6,984 nucleotides of DNA. It comes from DATEMK01 sp035275625 (lineage in GTDB: Bacteria; Bacteroidota; Bacteroidia; AKYH767-A; OLB10). A program made the position numbers and the translations under genes. Each line of letters starts with the position of its first letter. Positions within the stretch are counted from its first letter, which is position 1. The stretch spans positions 1 through 6,984 of the forward strand of contig DATEMK010000604.1 of the NCBI GenBank assembly GCA_035275625.1, written 5' to 3'. Positions 1 through 6,245 of this stretch are shown here, one piece after another. The notes below the pieces were generated by a model. That model was not told the DNA's origin, did no database searches, and worked only from the letters and a program-made list of their open reading frames with translations.

Positions 1-668
1 TCGTAATGTTCAATCATGTCATAAGGAAGTAAGTAAGGATTGCGGAACCCGATAAAAAACTTGTGCAATCTTAGATAATAATTTCAATGGGGCTTAATGA
101 AAAAGCATAAGATACCAACAATATTTTGTTAATAAAAAATGGCTGAAATGCAGAGGAAACAAGGAAAAGGGAGGGGTTTGATGTTAAGAGGCGAAGAGAA
201 AAAAACAGCCACTTATTTCGCAATCGGACATGGCAAGATGGGTAAATTGGAGTTTAAAAATTAAGTATTGAAACAAAAAAGTTGCCTGACACTTTGGGTA
301 GCAAATGGTAATATTTTTTTGCACTTTAAAAATGTGCCTTTGACTTGCAACCCTGTAAAATAAAATGTAAGATTTTTAAATAATCCTGATATTTTTATTG
401 TTACGGACAATAAATACATTTTGAAAATGCAATTAATCAGTTCCATCAGTATATATCTTTTAATAATTTTTCAGGAACATATTCAGAATAATTGCAGTTA
501 AATGTTCCATTTGTTTCCTATACGTTCTTTTTAAAAGAAAAACCAGTGAATCTGAATGAAATTTATAAATATGTAAGCTTTTTGATCAAATAGTGGAAAC
601 GAAATTCATTTTCCCTGATATAATGCATAAATATATTTTTATTGTTATCTGATTAATAAGCAAATTTT
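1..668. other. AT-rich intergenic region without a convincing gene
   Basis: No reading frame here looks like a real protein. It is strongly AT-rich with long A and T runs. It contains an inverted repeat (394-414), a 15-nt direct repeat (389-403 and 633-647) and two perfect 10-nt palindromes, ATTTATAAAT (561-570) and TTTGATCAAA (581-590). I found no perfect TAnnTTTG -7 element on the plus strand; the nearest are TGCCTTTG (335-342) and TATATTTT (632-639), neither with a good upstream TTG. A 41-codon plus-strand ORF (139-264) is purine-rich and resembles nothing I know. At the left edge a minus-strand frame is open from 83 to base 1, with an ATG at 15-17. It could be the beginning of a leftward gene, but too little is visible to call it. 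Confidence 0.6.
394..414. repeat. Perfect inverted repeat, 8-bp arms, 5-nt spacer
   Basis: The arms TTTATTGT (394-401) and ACAATAAA (407-414) are exact reverse complements around TACGG. It lies about 255 bp upstream of the surface-protein gene. It could be a regulator binding site or a small hairpin. No T-tract follows it on either strand in the position an intrinsic terminator needs. In DNA this AT-rich a chance origin is possible. Confidence 0.4.
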
Positions 669-2192
669 ATGAACACTCAAAAGAAAAAAAATCTTCTTAA
701 AGTAATTTTGGCTTCCATTCTGCTGCTATTGATTAATAACAGGCATGTCGAAGCCCAGGTTGGAATCGGGACAACATCTCCAACTGCATCTTCCGTCCTT
801 GATCTTACCTCTACAACAAAAGGAATGTTGACTCCAAGGATGACAGCAGCTCAGAAGACTGCTATCAGCTCTCCGGCAACCGGACTGTTAATTTACCAGA
901 CCGATGGCTCTGCAGGTTTTTGGTATTATAATGGCAGCGCATGGACACCTTTTACCAGTACCGGCTGGCTTACCACAGGAAATTCAGGCACCGTTGACGG
1001 TACCAACTTTTTGGGAACAACAGATGATGTTCCCTTTACTATTAAAGTAAACAATCAGAAGGCCGGAAGAATTGATAACACATTACAAAATGCATTTTTT
1101 GGTTACAGGGCAGGTGATTCAATAACAACAGGCAATTACAATACTATTATCGGGCACATGGCAGGACGCAGTTGTAAAACCGGATCGCGAAATGTTTTTA
1201 TTGGCGACAGCGCAGGTTATTTAGCCACTGCCCCTCTATGGGTGACGGCTGTAGGTTACGGGGCTTGTTATAATAATACTGCAAATTCCACAGTAGCATT
1301 CGGACACAGGGCGCTTTATGCAAATACAACCGGTGCCTCCAATACCGCTGTAGGTAATGGCGCCCTTGTGGCTAACACCACAGGTGGAAGTAATACAGGA
1401 GTGGGAGGAGCCGCACTGGGAGCAATGATTACCGGTTCACAAAATACAGCGGTAGGAGTTTCTGCACTCAGTCGAAATTTTTCCGGGTCAGGCAGCTCTT
1501 CATTCGGTTATCAGTCCTTGTTTAATGATACCACCGGAACCTTCAACAGCGCATACGGTTATAACAGCCTGCTTCAAAATAGAAACGGTTCGTATAATGT
1601 TGCAATGGGGACACTGGCACTTGAGAGTACAAGAGGCAGCTTTAACACCGCAATAGGTTACGGAGCAGGCAGGACAAACACTACCGGTTCTTATAATACT
1701 TATATCGGGGACAGCGCCAATGCAACATCAATCGCCTGGTCCAATTCAACAGCCATCGGCTATAATGCAAAAGTCGGAGCCAGCAACAGCATGGTTTTAG
1801 GAGATTCATTAACGTTAAATGCGGTTAACGTGGGTATTTGTTACCCGACACCTACCGCTAAATTGCATGTGAATGGCGATATTCTTTTTACTCCATACAA
1901 CAACAGTACAAGCAATGGTGCTATAAATGACTATGCCCGCTCTGGTAAAACCGTATTGTATTTCTCGCATGCTTCTGCAAAAACAATATCGGGCTTTGAC
2001 ACGCCCTATGACGGACTGGTACTTTATATTTCCAATTCTGGTGGAAACCTTATTTTGACGAATAACACTCTCAGCGTAGCGGCAAACCGTATTATAACCG
2101 GAAGCGGTGCCAATGTAACTATAACAGGTGACGGAGGTGCAACATTAGTTTACACCGGATCTTTCTGGAGAATAGTATCACTGGTGCAATAA
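669..2192 (+). CDS. Exported YadA-head-like repeat surface protein (adhesin or fibre-like)
   Basis: This is a 507-aa secreted protein. Residues 1-29 form a Sec signal peptide: basic KKK, a leucine-rich core, and probable cleavage after VEA before QVGIG. Residues 31-95 are the Bacteroidota-typical block with VGIGTTSP, LDL, KGMLTPRMT and GLLIYQTDG, ending in a WYYNGSAWTPF segment. Residues 141-378 are a tandem array of about 14 turns, with a pattern like TTGSxNTAVGxxALxxN, resembling the head repeats of trimeric autotransporters. VGICYPTPTAKLHVNGD (388-404) is a degenerate second copy of the VGIGT motif. Residues 442-504 resemble fibre-type C-terminal domains (NLILTNN, AANRIITGSG, FWRIVS). I see no T9SS sorting domain, YadA membrane anchor or S74 chaperone. 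An in-frame TAA at 657-659 makes this ATG the only plausible ATG start. The likely role is surface attachment or a structural layer; partner and ligand cannot be read from the sequence. Confidence 0.85.
   Translation: MNTQKKKNLLKVILASILLLLINNRHVEAQVGIGTTSPTASSVLDLTSTTKGMLTPRMTAAQKTAISSPATGLLIYQTDGSAGFWYYNGSAWTPFTSTGWLTTGNSGTVDGTNFLGTTDDVPFTIKVNNQKAGRIDNTLQNAFFGYRAGDSITTGNYNTIIGHMAGRSCKTGSRNVFIGDSAGYLATAPLWVTAVGYGACYNNTANSTVAFGHRALYANTTGASNTAVGNGALVANTTGGSNTGVGGAALGAMITGSQNTAVGVSALSRNFSGSGSSSFGYQSLFNDTTGTFNSAYGYNSLLQNRNGSYNVAMGTLALESTRGSFNTAIGYGAGRTNTTGSYNTYIGDSANATSIAWSNSTAIGYNAKVGASNSMVLGDSLTLNAVNVGICYPTPTAKLHVNGDILFTPYNNSTSNGAINDYARSGKTVLYFSHASAKTISGFDTPYDGLVLYISNSGGNLILTNNTLSVAANRIITGSGANVTITGDGGATLVYTGSFWRIVSLVQ
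1089..1802 (+). repeat. Degenerate 51-bp (17-residue) tandem coding repeat, about 14 turns
   Basis: At protein level a conserved glycine, usually in an xxAVG, xxAIG or xxFG context, falls at residues 145, 162, 179, 196, 212, 229, 246, 263, 280, 297, 314, 330, 347 and 364. The step is 17 residues except for two steps of 16 (196 to 212 and 314 to 330). The most complete units carry TTG, SNTAVG and AL. The DNA copies have diverged strongly, so this is an old, selected protein repeat and not a recent DNA expansion. The pattern suggests one beta-roll or beta-helix turn per unit (inference). Confidence 0.8.
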
Positions 2193-2249
2193 TTATTATT
2201 TTATTTTTTTATTACCGTTAGCAAGATAACGTGTCAACTGAAATAATCT

Positions 2250-3770
2250 ATGAAAATAACTAAACGAAATTTACTTTTAGCAGGTATATTAGTAACTTTC
2301 TTTTTTGTTCAAAAAGGATATACACAGGAAAATGCCATTAATACCGGAACAATGTATATTTCAACGGGAACAATTGTATCAGATGAAGGTTCTTTTACCA
2401 CCTCAGCCACAGGGAGCACAGAAAATAATGGTGACTTTTATTTAAAAGGCGATTGGATCAATGATGGCACTTATCCGGCAGGCACGGGAAAAGTAAATTT
2501 TTGGGGTACCTCTGCGCAAAATATCAGCGGCATTTCGGGTACTGTATTTTATGATGCCATAGTGAATAAACCATCAAACAGTGTGACTGTGAATATTGAT
2601 GCTGAAGTATCCAATACCTTCACATTGACCAATGGCCCTGTTGTTCTTAATTCTCATAAGATAACTATAAACAATTCGGCTACAACCGCCATCGCGTACA
2701 CTAATGGATACCTTTTGTCAGAGCAAACAGACAATTCAGGAATATTAAAATGGAATTTAGCAAGCACAACAGGGGCGCATGTTATTCCATTCGGAACTGC
2801 AGGGGGCACGATAATTCCTTTAACACTTGATCCCACAGCGGGAACACTGGGCTATATAACTACATCCACCTATCCTTCGGCTCCCAATAACACACCTTAT
2901 CCTGTAACACCGAATGCTGTTGGCAATATGAATAATAGTTCCGGAACCGACAACAGTGCAAACGTTGTTGATCGTTTTTGGCAGATAGATATCGAAGATG
3001 GCTATTCAGGAACTGAAACAATTACATTTACTTATGCTCCGGGCGAAGAGCCTGCAAATGGTGAAACAGGGCTTGTTTCCCAAAGATATTCAGGCGGTTG
3101 GGAAGCCCCGGTTCCATTTCAATCTGCCAATACCGCTGCTAATACTGTAACCACTCCCGGTGTAACTGTGTTCGGTCCTTTTACTTTATCTCAGACAGCT
3201 AACCCGCTTCCTTTAGAATTGCTGGCATTTGACGCAGAACTGAATAAGCGCAGGCAGGTAGATTTAAAATGGACGACAGCAAGCGAAACCAACAACAGTT
3301 TTTTTACCGTAGAGCGTTCAAAAGATTTGCATAATATAGAATCCATTTGCAGTGTAAAGGGAACCGGAAACAGCCCTGTCGTAAATGAATATGCCGAAAC
3401 AGACCGTACTCCTTATTCCGGAATTTCATATTACAGGCTGAAACAAACCGATTATAACGAAAATTTTTCTTACAGTGACTGGCGCACTATTAACAATAGC
3501 AGCGAAGATGTGTTTGACATTTTACGCACCTATTTTCATCCATCCGCAAATGAATGCAGGGTTACTTTTACAGTTCCCGAAAACGGTGAGGTCAAATTAA
3601 ATTTATTTAACGCAATCGGAGAAAACATTTTCTCTAAAAAGATTGCTGCGGGCAAAGGCGTAAATATTTTTACATTCACAAAAAACAAGGAATTTTTACC
3701 CGGCATGTATCATTTGATTATGATTTATCACAATGAGATGAAATCATTAAAATTGATGCAGACTAACTAA
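2250..3770 (+). CDS. Secreted protein with T9SS type A-like C-terminal sorting domain
   Basis: This is a 506-aa secreted protein of unknown specific function. Residues 1-25 are a signal peptide, probably cleaved in the GYTQEN stretch. Residues 60-95 hold a beta-rich motif common in Bacteroidota exported proteins (GDFYLKGDW, INDGTY, GTGKVNFWGTSAQNISG). Residues 320-413 form a fibronectin-like region with the hallmark string PLPLELLAFDA, LKWTTASETNNSFFTVERS and SYYRLKQTDY. Residues about 429-506 match the type IX C-terminal domain layout: GEVKLNLFNAIGE, then KGVN, then LPGMYHLI and a final KSLKLMQ. The usual PNP at the domain start is replaced by HPSANE. By family knowledge the tail directs passage through T9SS and surface anchoring or release. 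It starts 57 bp after the repeat protein with no obvious promoter or terminator between, so co-transcription is likely. An in-frame TAA at 2244-2246 fixes the start. Confidence 0.82.
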   Translation: MKITKRNLLLAGILVTFFFVQKGYTQENAINTGTMYISTGTIVSDEGSFTTSATGSTENNGDFYLKGDWINDGTYPAGTGKVNFWGTSAQNISGISGTVFYDAIVNKPSNSVTVNIDAEVSNTFTLTNGPVVLNSHKITINNSATTAIAYTNGYLLSEQTDNSGILKWNLASTTGAHVIPFGTAGGTIIPLTLDPTAGTLGYITTSTYPSAPNNTPYPVTPNAVGNMNNSSGTDNSANVVDRFWQIDIEDGYSGTETITFTYAPGEEPANGETGLVSQRYSGGWEAPVPFQSANTAANTVTTPGVTVFGPFTLSQTANPLPLELLAFDAELNKRRQVDLKWTTASETNNSFFTVERSKDLHNIESICSVKGTGNSPVVNEYAETDRTPYSGISYYRLKQTDYNENFSYSDWRTINNSSEDVFDILRTYFHPSANECRVTFTVPENGEVKLNLFNAIGENIFSKKIAAGKGVNIFTFTKNKEFLPGMYHLIMIYHNEMKSLKLMQTN

Positions 3771-3949
3771 GCTTGTTTATACCCCCTGGTTTCTGCGTTT
3801 CCTAAAAATTTTTAAAAAGTTTAATTTTGTTTTCGATTTATTCCATGCCCCGCAAAATGATGAAGATTTTTCTTTATCCCGGTTAAACCGGAAACTAAAA
3901 GATTCATTGACGAAAATAAACAATATTACAGGTTTCAATAATCTTAAAC

Positions 3950-3979
3950 TTTATCCTTTAAACTTTTTTCCTACTTTCG
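3950..3979 (+). promoter_or_regulatory. Putative Bacteroidota-type promoter of the tRNA-Ser gene
   Basis: TACTTTCG (3972-3979) matches the TAnnTTTG -7 element at seven of eight positions. It ends five bases before the mature tRNA 5' end, so transcription would begin almost at the tRNA itself. A weak -33 candidate, TTTA (3950-3953), lies 18 bp upstream. Confidence 0.45.
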
Positions 3980-3984
3980 CCCCC

Positions 3985-4069
3985 GGAGAGTTGGCAGAGT
4001 GGTCTATTGCGGCAGTCTTGAAAACTGTTGTACCGCAAGGTACCGGGGGTTCGAATCCCTCACTCTCCG
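3985..4069 (+). tRNA. tRNA-Ser(UGA)
   Basis: The complete class II cloverleaf folds by eye. The acceptor stem is GGAGAGT (3985-3991) with ACTCTCC (4062-4068) and discriminator G at 4069. The D arm is GCAG...TTGC. The anticodon loop CTTGAAA (4017-4023) has anticodon TGA at 4019-4021, reading UCA and wobble serine codons. The long variable arm GTACC-GCAA-GGTAC (4030-4043) is a perfect 5-bp stem with a GCAA tetraloop, as expected for serine tRNAs. The T arm has loop TTCGAAT (4050-4056) between GGGGG and CCCTC. CCA is not encoded: the genomic bases after the discriminator are CAA, so CCA must be added after transcription. Confidence 0.96.
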
Positions 4070-4091
4070 CAAAGTTGATTTTCCAATGATT

Positions 4092-4109
4092 CAGGGACAC
4101 CTGTTTTTT
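4092..4109 (+). terminator. Possible short intrinsic terminator after tRNA-Ser
   Basis: CAGG (4092-4095) pairs with CCTG (4100-4103) around a four-base GACA loop, followed directly by six T (4104-4109). It lies 22 bp past the tRNA. The stem is only 4 bp, so this is a modest call. Confidence 0.35.
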
Positions 4110-4110
4110 A

Positions 4111-4143
4111 TAAGAGATTAAGGTAACTCTTAAATTGTTTTTT
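4111..4143 (+). terminator. Possible second AT-rich terminator hairpin
   Basis: TAAGAG (4111-4116) pairs with CTCTTA (4127-4132). Inside, TTA and TAA can add three pairs past a one-base bulge. A six-T run follows at 4138-4143, five bases after the stem. It may back up the hairpin just upstream. The stem is AT-rich and the gap before the T-run weakens the call. Confidence 0.3.
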
Positions 4144-4213
4144 AATGTGAAGAAAAATACTTTCTCTCATCTTAGTGTTTACCCGCTTGCTGCATAACAG
4201 CATTCGGTTTTAA

Positions 4214-4882
4214 CTACTCCACCCGTTCAGTAACCGGATCAGGTTTCTCTCCTAAAAATTCAACCCACGCTTTTTTGATGCAGGGATAATGTTTTACTGC
4301 TTCAACAAGGCTCATAAAAGCAACAAGGTTATCTTCAAACCGTTTTGCCAGAGTTGCATCAGCAATATTGCCTTCAGGTGTGAATGCTTTATGCGCCATT
4401 GCCAGTGAAAACATATTCGGAAAAACTCTTGCGCCAAGATGTTCAAAAGGAATTCTCAAAGACCAAAGCGCACGGTTGGCGCCAGCCATTGAAGGAGAAG
4501 CAGACATTAGCAAAGCATTCTTTTCATTGAATGGCTGCGGACGAAATCGTGAAACCCAGTCAATCGCATTTTTCAGGAAACCCGGTATAGAACCGTTATA
4601 TTCAGGAGACGAAATAATAAATGCATCGTTTGCCAAAAGACGGTTACGAAATTCAATCGCGCCATCCGGATGAATATCTTTCACTTCCAAATCCTGGTTA
4701 AACGAAGGGCAATCAAACTCGCTCATATTTGCAAAATCCGCCTTGGCGCCATTTTTCTCAATTACAAGCGCAGCTAACCTTGCCAATTCTGTATTCAGCG
4801 AATTGCTTCTTAATGATGCTGAAAAAACAAGAAAGCGCAAAGGTTCCTTGTGGTTTTGCTTTTTTAAATGATCGTCTTCCAT
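4214..4882 (-). CDS. NAD(P)H-dependent FMN reductase-like flavoprotein (SsuE/ChrR-type flavodoxin fold)
   Basis: A 222-aa probable cytoplasmic flavoprotein of the NADPH-dependent FMN reductase superfamily. By family knowledge these enzymes use NAD(P)H to reduce FMN, or quinones and similar acceptors. Residues 17-30 form the first beta strand and FMN-phosphate loop (FLVF then SASLRSNSLN). Residues 91-112 carry the hallmark SSPEYNGSIPG followed by LKNAIDWVSR. Residues 124-143 (LLMSASPSMAG then ANRALWSLR) form the next flavin-contacting strand and loop. The protein is somewhat longer than the usual 180-190 aa, with a polar N-terminal extension of about 15 residues and a charged C-terminal tail. 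An in-frame TAA at 4895-4897 leaves this ATG as the only ATG start; no clear ribosome binding site is present. It lies 127 bp downstream of the LLM oxidoreductase gene on the same strand and could supply it with reduced flavin (inference). The true substrate is not decided by sequence. Confidence 0.88.
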   Translation of the reverse strand: MEDDHLKKQNHKEPLRFLVFSASLRSNSLNTELARLAALVIEKNGAKADFANMSEFDCPSFNQDLEVKDIHPDGAIEFRNRLLANDAFIISSPEYNGSIPGFLKNAIDWVSRFRPQPFNEKNALLMSASPSMAGANRALWSLRIPFEHLGARVFPNMFSLAMAHKAFTPEGNIADATLAKRFEDNLVAFMSLVEAVKHYPCIKKAWVEFLGEKPDPVTERVE

Positions 4883-4909
4883 TTTATTTATTTTTTAATT
4901 TGTGTAAAA

Positions 4910-4917
4910 CAAAATTA
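4910..4917 (-). promoter_or_regulatory. Putative -7 promoter element for the FMN reductase gene
   Basis: Read on the minus strand this is TAATTTTG, a perfect match to the Bacteroidota -7 consensus TAnnTTTG, ending 27 bases before the ATG. No convincing TTG -33 element lies 17-23 bp further upstream. If functional, the reductase has its own promoter and need not depend on transcription from the LLM gene. Confidence 0.4.
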
Positions 4918-5009
4918 GGATTAATCTTAAAAGTGTAAGCCTATTTCAGGACGATCGAGAGGGTGCAACCATAACATCAGGTAAATCATTTAATCCGTTT
5001 AATCAGGGT

Positions 5010-6029
5010 TCAGACAATTTTCGGCTTTACCCTCGTACCGATCAGCTCAATCGCCTGCATCAGTTTTTCATGCGGCACCTCTGCAGTATCCATCTGGAAC
5101 GTTAGCCTCACAAGGCCGCCAAGCGCCTCAGAGTGCCGGATAATTTTTTCCGCCACTTCCTCTGCACTTCCAACGAGCAATGCACCCTGCGGACCCGCCT
5201 GTGCCTCAAAGCTTGCTCTTGTCATAGGAGCCCAGCCGCGTTCTTTGCCAATCTTTGTTATAGCTGCAGCATACCCCGGGTAAAAATCATCATAAGCTTC
5301 TTTCGTAGTGTTTGCCACATAACCAAGCGAGTGCATTCCCACCTTCAGGTTTTCACGTTTATGGCCTGCTCTTTTTCCCGCCTCGTAGTAAAGATCAACT
5401 AACGGTCTGAACCGGTGTGTTTCACCGCCAATAATAGCCACCATCAGCGGCAGCCCGAGCGTGCCTGCTCGGATAAAAGATGCAGGCGTACCGCCTACTC
5501 CTACCCAGATCGGAAAAGGATTCTGTAACGGTCGCGGGTATACCGCCTGGTTTTTCAGTGCAGGGCGGAATTTACCCGACCATGTCACAAACTCGTTGTC
5601 ACGGATTTTCAGCAGCAGCTCCAGCTTTTCAGCGTACAGCTCATCATAGTCCTCCAGCGCATATCCAAACAGCGGAAACGCTTCTATGAATGAACCGCGC
5701 CCCGCCACCATTTCAGCCCGTCCACCGGAAATCAAATCAAGGGTTGCAAAGTTTTGAAACACTCTTACAGGATCGGCTGCGCTGAGTACTGTAACTGCAC
5801 TGGTAAGACGAATGCGCTTCGTACGCGCAGCAGCGGCAGCGAGGATCAGCGTGGGCGCAGAGTCAAGAAAGCCCTTCCGGTGATGCTCCCCTATTCCAAA
5901 AACGTCAAGCCCCTTCTCATCAGCATGAGCTATCCTGTCAAGCAATTGTGCCAATGCATCCGTATCGCTTATTACATTACTGCTGTCACCGCTGAACATG
6001 GCAGCAAAACTGTCAATTCCGATTTCCAT
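5010..6029 (-). CDS. LLM-class (luciferase-like) flavin-dependent oxidoreductase
   Basis: A 339-aa cytoplasmic enzyme of the bacterial luciferase-like monooxygenase superfamily, a TIM-barrel fold using FMNH2 or F420; Bacteroidota members are expected to use FMN. Motifs in order: IGIDSF at the first barrel strand (3-8), GIGEHH (45-50), and TSAVTVLSAADPVRVFQ leading to LDLISGGRAEMVAGRG (76-112), which is the superfamily signature. Then come YPRPLQNPFPIWVGVGGTPAS (164-184) and GSAEEVAEKI (287-296) near the end. The length is normal for the family, with no disruption. It looks closest to the uncharacterised LLM subfamily with GIGEHH and SGGRAE motifs; substrate unknown. An in-frame TAG at 6036-6038 fixes the start. 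No terminator is evident after the stop, so readthrough into the FMN reductase gene is possible. Lines sampled by eye (for example 5041-5100 and 5521-5580) are 50-57% GC, richer than much of the window. Confidence 0.9.
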   Translation of the reverse strand: MEIGIDSFAAMFSGDSSNVISDTDALAQLLDRIAHADEKGLDVFGIGEHHRKGFLDSAPTLILAAAAARTKRIRLTSAVTVLSAADPVRVFQNFATLDLISGGRAEMVAGRGSFIEAFPLFGYALEDYDELYAEKLELLLKIRDNEFVTWSGKFRPALKNQAVYPRPLQNPFPIWVGVGGTPASFIRAGTLGLPLMVAIIGGETHRFRPLVDLYYEAGKRAGHKRENLKVGMHSLGYVANTTKEAYDDFYPGYAAAITKIGKERGWAPMTRASFEAQAGPQGALLVGSAEEVAEKIIRHSEALGGLVRLTFQMDTAEVPHEKLMQAIELIGTRVKPKIV

Positions 6030-6064
6030 TTTTTTCTAAAATATTTTTTAAAGAATTAATACTG

Positions 6065-6093
6065 CAAAGATGCATCAATGAAAAGTCTCAAAA
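6065..6093 (-). promoter_or_regulatory. Putative promoter of the LLM oxidoreductase gene
   Basis: On the minus strand, TTTTG (6089-6093) is followed after 16 bp by CATCTTTG (6065-6072), which matches TAnnTTTG at seven of eight positions. Spacing is slightly short of the usual 17-23. It would give a leader of about 30 nt. Confidence 0.45.
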
Positions 6094-6118
6094 CAATGAT
6101 AAAGGATAGAAAAATCTG

Positions 6119-6132
6119 TTGACAAATGTCAA
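6119..6132. promoter_or_regulatory. Candidate operator: perfect 6-2-6 inverted repeat
   Basis: TTGACA-AA-TGTCAA is an exact inverted repeat in the 216-bp region between the divergent LLM oxidoreductase and 7TM regulator genes. It lies about 26 bp upstream of the putative LLM -33 element and about 75 bp from the regulator's -7 element. A dimeric transcription factor site is a reasonable reading. The regulator's DNA-binding domain is not in the window, so the binding protein is unknown. Confidence 0.35.
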
Positions 6133-6182
6133 TGGAAAATCCCTGGAATAAATTCAGGCAGGAGCCGGCCGACTTTTTCTGA

Positions 6183-6214
6183 TCTGAGAGCCTCTCCCAA
6201 AATCCCTACCTTTG
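6183..6214 (+). promoter_or_regulatory. Putative promoter of the 7TM regulator gene
   Basis: TACCTTTG (6207-6214) is a perfect match to TAnnTTTG. A weak -33 candidate, TCTG (6183-6186), lies 20 bp upstream. The expected leader is about 26 nt. The spacer contains the palindrome GAGAG-C-CTCTC (6186-6196), a possible regulator site. Confidence 0.55.
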
Positions 6215-6245
6215 AACCAAATTCAAAAACATTTTTTTACAATAC

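Noticed and set aside
139..264. 41-codon plus-strand ORF
   Set aside because: It is purine-run-driven, rich in K, G and R, with no known family or clear promoter. It is noted in the intergenic entry but not called as a gene.
261..446. 61-codon minus-strand ORF in the AT-rich left region
   Set aside because: The protein looks like translated AT-rich noise, with no recognisable motif, no promoter element and no partner gene.
1089..1802. CRISPR or recent DNA tandem-repeat array
   Set aside because: The periodicity is at protein level in an intact frame. The DNA copies are divergent and there are no identical repeats with unique spacers.
2216..2231. CGTTA...TAACG hairpin between the two secreted-protein genes
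   Set aside because: The stem is only 5 bp and the T-rich run lies before it, not after, so it is not an intrinsic terminator on either strand.
3879..3891. CCGGTT-A-AACCGG palindrome after the second secreted-protein gene
   Set aside because: The loop is too small for the full stem and no T-run follows on either strand. It could be a protein site, but there is nothing to support that.
3985..4069. tRNA-Ser as an integration (att) site for a mobile element
   Set aside because: I see no second copy of the tRNA 3' end in the window and no integrase or phage gene nearby.
3907..4089. 60-codon plus-strand ORF
   Set aside because: It spans the complete tRNA-Ser gene, which explains the sequence far better.
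4188..4202. TGCTG-CATAA-CAGCA hairpin just past the FMN reductase stop
   Set aside because: On the minus strand no T-tract follows the 5-bp stem, so a terminator call is not supported.
5133..6059. Several plus-strand ORFs of 60-100 codons antisense to the LLM oxidoreductase
   Set aside because: All lie over a well-supported minus-strand gene and show no domain-like features; they are antisense shadows.
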